From the NCBI GenBank assembly GCA_026874595.1, contig CM049309.1, positions 2,890,076 through 2,954,075 on the forward strand: a stretch of 64,000 nucleotides of DNA. Reading direction: 5' to 3'. This DNA comes from Sipunculus nudus. Lineage: Eukaryota > Annelida > Sipuncula > Golfingiida > Sipunculidae. The position numbers were made by a program, and so were the translations under genes. Shown here in pieces: positions 56,249 to 64,000 of the stretch; within the stretch, counting starts at the first letter, position 1; each line of letters opens with the position of its first letter. The notes under the pieces are model-generated. The model made no database searches. It saw nothing but the letters and a program-made list of their open reading frames with translations, and was not told the origin of the DNA.

Positions 56249-57302
56249 GGCCATCAGGTGCAGAGCTGATACCATAAGTGGAAACAAGGAAACAAGACTC
56301 AAGTCAGGTGTACACTAAGCGAGTCTGAAAGCTTTGAAAATTGGTGATAAACTCAGTTCAGCGTTGTAAAGATTTAATGGTCAATAACTGTAATATACCA
56401 GCACAGTGGGGGCCACTGCTACTATTGATTACATCAAACTCTTGTAAACCATACAGGAAAAAGCAGAGGTTTCAGTAAAACAAAAGGCTGCGCGAGGTCA
56501 TCCCAACAGTCAGGGGTGGCCAACAGATGATTAATATTAATACTGATTATAAGTCTTGGTTTGGTGAAGGATGATTATAAAATAATTAGCAATAGATTTC
56601 AATGGAAATGTTACAGAATTTTAATAATATTTTGACTTTCATTTTCAACGTTTTAAAAGGGTTTTTACAGATATTGTGTGTACATGTTACATTCAGCTTC
56701 GTCAGTCTGGTTCTCTCACATTTTATTTTTTTTTTGTTCACCTTTTTCATCAGCAGTCTAGTTTACAAAACTTATGATATATGGAAAGATGGCAATAGGC
56801 AATTGTCCTACCTAGAGTACTGGAGGTGAATATTATAAAACAAATGAAAGCAATAACAAATAAACAGGTTAATGTAGACCCCTCACTTCTCTCTGTCTGT
56901 CATAATCAGCTGTCAAAGTAAAAACCAAAGTTGAAAAATTTAAAAAAAAAATGAGCTATTTTCCAATACTTTCAAAGCCTAAAAACAGATTCAATATTTT
57001 CAAGGGATTTTATGCTTATAGGAACCATTTGTAAATATTGAATGCTGACATTGGATTGTTGATGAAATATCAATTTTTTTCATGACAATGGATTCTGTTC
57101 ATTCAAATTTTCTGAATATCCATGCCTTACAGCAACATAGCCATAGAGAAAAAATAATGGAATAAGTACTGCATTGTCTTGATGATGTCAAGATGTCAAG
57201 GTTCCTGGGTGCATCTGCACCTATGTTTCCGCAAAATTGATACACTTTCACAATCCTTACTGTATATGTTCTACATGATATACACAATGGGATTTATTAA
57301 AA
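56249..57302. other. No gene seen
   Basis: AT-rich sequence with no supported feature. A 75-codon frame at 56602-56829 is a low-complexity hydrophobic frame and I do not call it. Confidence 0.4.
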
Positions 57303-59405
57303 AACAAGGCCTACAGGCCTAATGTGAACCTGTGCATTGGGAAATACACCAGGTATAATGCTTCAATGCTGGACCATTACTTTTCATGTATATGAACAAT
57401 GCAAGTACTAAACATTTTGAATAAGAAACAATTACACAAACATCACTGCTGAAATTCTGGCATGGGTGCACACAATACAAAAACGATTGTAGCTGGCACC
57501 ACCAGTCTTGTATACAACGAAGCTATCAGAGATATACACATATGCCAATTATCAGACTGATATATCAAACCCCTCCTGAGAAATAAGCAGGGACACAAAC
57601 TGTGCTACAATTATTGTATGTGGCACCACCAGTCTTATATACGACAAAGCTATTCGATATGTATAAATATGCCCAATTACAGGCTGATATATATCAAATT
57701 CCTCTGTAGAAATAAGCAGGCACATACACTGTGCAAAAGTCAATGTAGGTGGCACCACCTGTCTTGTAAATGAGAATACCATCAATGACGCATAGACAGG
57801 GCAAAATATCAGTCCAATACATCAAACTTCCCCAGAGTTTGATGCACTGGGCTGACAAGGCTTAGGTGAGTAAGGCAGTTGCCCCCGAGTGACCTGTGAC
57901 AAATTGCTGCCTCAAGCTACTGCACTGAGTGAACTCGACCTGCACCTGGCTAGACTGAGTGAACTTTTGACCTGTACCTGGCTGCACTGAGTGAACTCTT
58001 GACCTGTTGCATAATCTGACGCAGTTGGAAGTCTGCCAAAGCTATAAATAGATTCAGGCCGAATTTTGGTGCCAAATATGATGCAGTGAGCAGTCTGCCA
58101 AAGCTATAAATAGAATGCAGCTACTGCACTGAGTGAACTCTTGACCTATACCTGGCTGCACTTCTTTCAATCCTGGCACTGTGCAAAAACTATTTATAGA
58201 GCTGACATCATCTTGGCTAATGGCCAACATCAAGGCACTGGCAATCTGCCAATGGTAAACCAAGTGCTGCCATCTGAACACAAAAGTGGTCCCTACTTGA
58301 AATAACTTTGAAATTTATTTTCCCAATACAAAATGCTTTTCAGCTGACTTTTTATAAAAAAAGAAATCAGGAATATATGTAAAATTATTATGGATGCATA
58401 CTGAATGCAAAATTAAAATAAAGATATATCTCATTGATGGCAAATTCTTGAATTAAGTTGAGTAGGGGTACCAATTATTTATAATCCACGTACAGTTGTC
58501 TTTATATAGCCACAGAGAGATGATTATCCATGATTGTAACACTGCCTGGTATGATAAATAACTAAAATCATAAATCTAAATTTTTTAAAAGCTTTTAAAA
58601 AACTTTCTTGTCAATATTAACCAAAAATAACCTGAAATCTAAATGTCTAGTGGCATGATGTAATAGATGCTGATAAACTGGTGCCAAGCTAGATGTAACA
58701 GCATCACACAGCTTTCATATATGGTAAAATGACTCAATTCAATCTCCATAATTCAGCCAAAAATCATTCATGTTGAACCATTAATGACAATTATTATAAG
58801 AATTATTGTAGGAATTATTCTTGTAAAATATTTAACAAACTGGCTTCAGTGGCATCAGTCAAAAAATGTTTCGCAGGTTTATAACTCATATAGGACGATA
58901 CAGCAAACTGGCTATGTTCAGCTTCCTGTAACTCAGCCAAAAAGCACTGAACCAAAACCATTTGAACAAACTTGAATTATCAACATCTGAGGATAATTAA
59001 TGTGTGAGATTTAAGATTTTTGCCCAGTTGTTTTTGAGAAGAAACTCTTTGTAGCCACTGAGCTAAAATGGGCTGTTATGGCATATGACTAAATTCAGCT
59101 TCCCATAACTTAGCCAAAAGTCACTATAAAGAGACAATTTGAACAAACTTCAGAAAGCACTACCCTAGGATCATTTCTGTGCAATATTAAACATTTTGGC
59201 CATATGGTTTCAGAGAAGAAGTTTTTGTAGCCCTCAGTGTGATACAGCCACTGATGACCCTGTAAAAAAAGGTCAATGCAGGTGGCGCCACCAATACCTC
59301 AATTTCAGATATGACCTATGTGACCAACATTGGCATAAAATTTGGTGATGATAGCTACAGCCGTTTCTAAGGTTTAAATTTTAATAAGCTCACAGGTTTG
59401 CTAAT
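57303..59405 (+). mobile_element. H2 dispersed element, copy 2
   Basis: Begins AACAAG, AGGCCT-AC-AGGCCT, then TGTGAACCTGTG. It ends AAGCTCACAGGTTTGCTAA, whose inverse matches the 5' AACCTGTG. The internal order matches copy 1 at 2195-4027: the 'ggcaccaccagtctt' units (57490-57780), the 'cactgagtgaactcttgacc' tandem stretch (57920-58170) and the 'cctgtaactcagccaaaaa' part. It has an extra segment (about 58310-58640) that copy 1 lacks, and GGTGGCGCCACC at 59281-59292. No coding frame is seen. Confidence 0.6.
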
Positions 59406-62297
59406 AATGATCAGTTGCTGTGTTAGTCAAAGTATATAATTATATGAGCTAAACTGCTGGACATGCAGTCAACCACATCCAGTAACATGTATGCTTTTTA
59501 TCTTGTAGATAAACTAGCTAATACCATCATTACAGTGGCGCTATAATTAAAAACCTTTGTTAGCTGGAAATACCAAAAATTCATTCAAGCGTGGGCAGAG
59601 TAAACCTGAAATCACATGAATTCTACAAACAAAACAAGTGAATATCTGCCTTTAATATTTAAAGCCTTCTGGTTTATAAGCAAAGGGCCAGCTAGAAATA
59701 ATCCAGAAATTGTAACCTGTACCAGTAGTTAAGATGTTGGCCCTCTTTTAAGATTTTGCTATGGCTGTACCTGTTTTGTCTTTAAAGGGTTATAATTGGC
59801 ATCAAACCTGTGTCCTTAAGCCATGAAGCCCTACACCTTCAGCACCAGGCTGTATCCTGCCTCTTTCATGTAGAATTTTCTTCAAGCAGCCTGGTCAGTG
59901 TAAACACCCACCTCAGCTGCCCTTGCATCTGTTATGTATTTCTAATTACTTGTGTACTTGTATCTGCAGCTGTGCCATCACACGCAGGCCCCCCAGTCAC
60001 CAACATCTAACTGTATTCCCAAATGATTTATGGTTAGCTGAGCTTTTAGATCTCTTGTTTGCAATATTAATGTGTTGCAGTGTAAATACCAACACTATGG
60101 TACATTTCTATCATAATACATCTTTGCTTTGCAATTTGTTCCTAAATTATTGCCACCAAACACCTGTAGCATATTTTTATTTATTAATATATAGCCACAA
60201 TGAACACTTTCTAAAACTACTGTATAAGCCAGGTGATATTCCCAGTTATCCACCCTGGAAACTAAACATACAAAAACAAATCAATACAAAATCAGTTTCT
60301 GCCCTGTTTATTTTCATTCGCTAAGCAGTTGTTTCCTCAGTTCCATCTGTTTGAAGTGGTGATAAGTTGTGTCTACTTCACTTTCATTTGTTCAGAATAT
60401 ACAAGTTGTGAATATTTTTCATAAAATAAAACAAGAGATAGTTACATGGATAACTGAAGTATTAGTTTTCTCTAAATTCTACCAATAATATGCGATAATT
60501 ATATTTAAGTTACACTGGTCTTGGTAAATGTTGCGTAACTCCAGCTTACCCAGTTGGAAAATTGATAATACCTGTAAAAGTTCAACATTAGTTGAACAAC
60601 AAATACCTGAAATATACTCATATTACTTCAAAGGGAAGTCCAGGTGACTACCGTTGTTACCTATGGATGGAAGGCTTTATGCCAAGTAAAAATGTAACAC
60701 TAACAGTTATGTATACCTAGGCAAGACTGATGATTGACATTTCATAATAAATTTTTAGTTATGAAGGCATTCATCCTTATCAGACATTACATGAGTTCCT
60801 TAAACCTGGGTCAAATTGACCTGATTTCAGCTTTGAAATGAGATCTTGCTTAGAGCTTGCTGAATGTAAAATTCAAGATCTACAGCAGTAAAGTAGGAAT
60901 TGTTTCCTGTAGCCAGCTTTGTGGAGAATTAACAGACAGACAAATGGGAAGACAATGGAACAGCAAGATTTCAATGGCTTGGCAGATTTACATTAAATTG
61001 AGCAATAAACTGGAAATCCCAGGGGGAAAGACCCAACAAAGTTGAGATCACAGTAATTGTGGAATAGAAGCAAAATCTGGCACAGACCACTGATACTTAG
61101 CAGCAGTAAGTTAAGCCCTGGCACAAGTCCTAGGTTTTTAGTGACCGGCATAACAGCTATCATAACACCCGGCACAGGTCTTCATATACAATTAGTCAAG
61201 CCAAACCTTGGCACCACGATTCAAACACTTTTATAAGTGGCCACCCCAAGAAATAATGAGCAAGTAATTTCTACTAAATATGGTATAATTTCCTGAGTTC
61301 ATACCTGTGTATTGTAAGCTATCTGTATCTTTTTAGCTTAAAATATTTATTCAAAATACCTCTGAGTCTGAAACTTTGAATTTTCCAAATGAACTGCTGT
61401 GGAACTGATGTGGATCATTATATTTTATGTGGCATTTCATTTCCTGGAGTCCTGCCTTGCTACATTAAAGGAATATGTGGAACTGTATTTGTAATACACT
61501 CCAGACTGAAGGGGAACTGTTTACCTTACTCATAATGACTAGTATGAATTGGTTTTAACATAATGATCAATTATAAATCAATCATTTTGTGTGTTTTCTA
61601 TATTAAAATGAATTCTGCTGTATAGGATATAACTATACCTGAAATACTGACAGCATCTTGTACATCATGCTTGTACATCAATGGCTTAGTTGCTGGCACT
61701 TATTTGCTGCATATGGTTATGTGTTAATGCTGTTTACGAAGTTTTGTACCATGTGTGACAGGATAAAGCTAGTATTCTGTGGATAATATTACTTAAATAA
61801 ATGTGAATACACAGTCCTTTGTGATTGATAATGCAAAAATGCACAGTTTAACAGATCTTAAAAATAATCAACAAAACATCGATATACTCCATGAATTGGC
61901 ACACCATTATGATAATGACCCTGGTCAAGCTGACATAAAATATAATCCCGGAATAATCAGTGTTCATTTGCTTTATTTCATACCCTTCAAACATGAATCC
62001 CTAATCTCAAATTATGAACATAAAATTAAATTATTTTGATGCCTTTATTATCCAGATATGATAACTTTCACTATAAGCATTACTTGATTAAAAATTTGTC
62101 ACCTCTCTTGAAAAACATTTATGAATGTTACTTTTAGCTGCTGAACAACAAATGAGTCCCTGACTTTATGAGGAGTATGGAAGGTATCTATCAGGTAAGT
62201 GGCAATGGCAAAACATGGCACAGTGCTCTCCTACATATGGTTTCATCATGTTTTAATTAGCTGTTTAAAATAATAAGGCATGAAATCTTTTACCTAC
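59406..62297. other. No gene seen; possibly intron 1 of the GPCR gene on the minus strand
   Basis: No minus-strand frame here has GPCR transmembrane segments. A 133-codon plus frame (59923-60324) has unremarkable composition and no domain. The stretch is probably intronic or intergenic. Confidence 0.4.
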
Positions 62298-62773
62298 CTT
62301 TCAACACTGACTGCAGTTAAATTGAGAATTGATGCTAGGCCTGTTAACATTTCGATGAAAGCAGACATCTTGCAAATTTCATCCCCTCCAAACCAGAACT
62401 GTTGTAGCTTGGCTGAAAGTTCATATGGCACACAAAAAAGCAAGAAAAGGAGATCTGCCATTGCCAAACTCACTAAAAAAGAGTTGGTAACACTGCGAGC
62501 TTTTTTGTCACACACCATGGCAAACACCACCATGGCATTGCCAATAACCCCCACAACAAATGTTGATCCATAGATGACAACTGTGGGATAAAACTCTGTC
62601 TGATGATAAAACTGGTATCTTATTTGTTCCAAGTCATCATATTCGTTACATGATCTAAAGTTTGAAGGGACAATCTCTTTTGGGGGATTCTTACAACTCC
62701 AGCCTCCTGTAAAATTTCCAGAAAAACTTTGGTTTTGACTGGAGTTTGTAGACTTGCTGAATACACTTTCCAT
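62298..62773 (-). CDS. Class A (rhodopsin-like) peptide-type GPCR, first coding exon (TM1-TM3), partial
   Basis: Seen: an ATG at 62773-62771 in good context (AAAATGG) and 158 codons plus two bases, ending at AG|GTAGGT (donor at 62297/62296). The extracellular N-terminus of about 60 residues has three N-glycosylation sequons (N10, N14, N20). TM1 contains GN with N79 (position 1.50). TM2 contains SLAMAD with D107 (2.50). C134 is at 3.25 before TM3. TM3 ends VER, with R159 exactly 25 residues after C134 (3.50), so the intron falls in phase 2 inside the arginine of the (D/E)RY motif, a splice position shared by many class A receptors. Known: such receptors couple peptide ligands to G proteins at the plasma membrane. 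Inferred: the TNSFLVSLAMADLLFLLFCVPYEL pattern points to the peptide (beta) group, but I cannot name a ligand. The rest of the gene (TM4-TM7) should lie at lower coordinates and was not found. Confidence 0.88.
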
Positions 62774-64000
62774 TTTGGTAGGTTAACACCAGTTCCGACT
62801 CAGGTAGCGTGATCAATACGATTAAAACAGCTAATTCCAATCAGTGACACTGCAAATGGGATTCTGGTGGCTGGCTCACATCTAGCCTGGAGAGATGCTG
62901 CATGCTGCCCTGCCTAAGCACTGGTCCCCCTGCTTCCTGTGACAGCAGTGAGACTTCTTCATGTAAGTTGGCTCTCAATCAATGATTGGTGGAAGGCTCA
63001 GCGGTGGCTCCCTTTGCCTGACCTGCCAATGGTAAAATAGAAGAAGTAAGCTAAGAAACAGCGGGGGTGCCACATGCTGACAACCGTGGCTACGTATACA
63101 CCTATGTTGATGTGCTGCTTGATAGTGTTATTGAACTATTCTGTGTCCCTGTTCCTATTGGCTGCCCAGACCAACTAACTGACAAGCAGAGCTGGTCATG
63201 CTTCTAACTTCTTGTCCCTGACAGACAGGTATCTATGCACGTCAAACAGTTCCTGTTCTGTTGTGCTGATATCAAATACAAGTCTCGCTGCTGCCTCACC
63301 TGTGCATGCACAATATAAATACTGCTATGTTGTTGTTACAGTAGTTTTTAACTTTCCAACAGTATCAGTGTGTACTATATTCTTTCTGAATACAAACCTT
63401 GATTTTTTGTATATGTTAATTTAATTCACAAATGCTCATTCTACTTTAACCTGAGCAGTCGACAACTGCAAATATATTTGTTGAAGGTTTTCCTGAAATG
63501 TCTGTCCGCAATATATTAGAACCTTAAATAAATAAGCCAGTATATTATAACACTTTAATCTAATTTTATTTATTTGATAAATTATAAATATAAATAGATT
63601 TTTCACCTGCCAAGAAAAACTAGCTAACATATCAATCTACCTATACTATGATGGCTACACAAAAAAGACTGACCCTTGTGGCCTGTTAAATTTTAGGTCT
63701 GGCCAGGGATTTCAACCAACACTTTCTGTTTACTCAAAACATACTTGTGAGCAAAAAAGTTATGTCTCTGTGATGGTTTTATTATGTTAAACTGATATAT
63801 GCTTCAATACAATTCAGTACATCTAGATACCAAGAATCAAACTAAGCTGAGATATTATATTAGTTAATATTTCTTTGAGTTTCATCAAAACCAATCAAAT
63901 TCCTGAAAAATTATTGTAGCTACACATCATGCAAAGAAGCCTGGTGACCTTTGACCTCATCAAATATGCAAGGATTTTTCTGAGGATCAAAGTCAGGTGA
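62774..64000. other. Upstream of the GPCR exon: 5' UTR/promoter side; one perfect DR1 at the right edge
   Basis: The first 250 bp upstream of the ATG are more GC-rich than average and would be 5' UTR or an upstream exon. A minus-strand CCAAT lies near 62985-62989. TGACCTTTGACCT occurs at 63945-63957 as part of a repeat entering from the right. No gene is seen. Confidence 0.4.

Noticed and set aside
59923-60324. 133-codon plus-strand open frame
   Set aside because: No domain, unremarkable composition, no convincing start context or splice sites, and an overlapping second frame. Its length is not exceptional for 64 kb of AT-rich DNA.
62280-62573. 97-codon plus-strand open frame
   Set aside because: It is the antisense shadow of the GPCR exon.

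Overview
The window reads as AT-rich, intron- and repeat-rich nuclear DNA of a marine invertebrate. A lophotrochozoan, most likely a mollusc, is my best guess. Support comes from dispersed elements with internal tandem cores and (ACGG)n/(ACAG)n tetranucleotide runs, which resemble the 'pearl'-type non-autonomous elements known from bivalves, and from a Gypsy-like LTR retrotransposon with an unusual gene order. The species assignment is inference. There is almost no host coding sequence. The only convincing host gene piece is the first coding exon of a class A (peptide-type) GPCR on the minus strand (62298-62773). It ends at a splice donor inside the (D/E)RY codons, and I found no following exon in the window, so much of the right side may be its first intron. 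A weaker, unrecognised candidate exon or decayed coding block lies at 55820-56248 (+), and a very weak one near 9563-9640 (-).

The clearest mobile element is a 6,674-bp LTR retrotransposon (23179-29852). It has 732-bp LTRs that I read as identical, a 5-bp target duplication (CATAC), a primer binding site, a polypurine tract and gag-protease-integrase-RT-RNase H in that order. Integrase before RT in a Ty3/Gypsy-type pol is the hallmark of the Gmr1-like group. The coding region is broken three times (an in-frame TGA in gag, a -1 shift inside protease, a +1 shift between integrase and RT) although the LTRs match.

Most of the rest consists of two dispersed families, here called H1 and H2. H1 copies start with AACAAG, then a 12-14 bp perfect palindrome (GACCCATGGGTC), then GCTCAGCTGA, and end with TCAGCTGAGCTAAAAA. 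H2 copies start with AACAAG, then AGGCCT-AC-AGGCCT, then GCGAACCTGT, and end with ACAGGTTTGCTAA. Read on the other strand, both have a terminal inverted repeat at one end, and at the other end the same inverted repeat followed by a hairpin and CTTGTT. This matches Helentron-derived non-autonomous elements (HINEs). All copies I found lie in the same orientation. Two H1 copies (15201-18637 and 51550-54579) are near-identical multi-kilobase duplicates that differ by one internal repeat unit.

Other structures: a cluster of nested palindromes (509-785), a foldback-like element (8091-9470), a pogo/Tigger-like TIR element (20437-21493) with matching empty sites in the same window, a small TIR element with a 5-bp duplication (38660-38860), a TIR element flanked by TA (49417-50025), a 77-bp minisatellite (37834-38372), a 55-bp satellite (about 47712-49359), and tandem units carrying nuclear-receptor DR1 sites (30560-31760 and 38450-39400). 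Remaining intervals are AT-rich with no gene that I can support.
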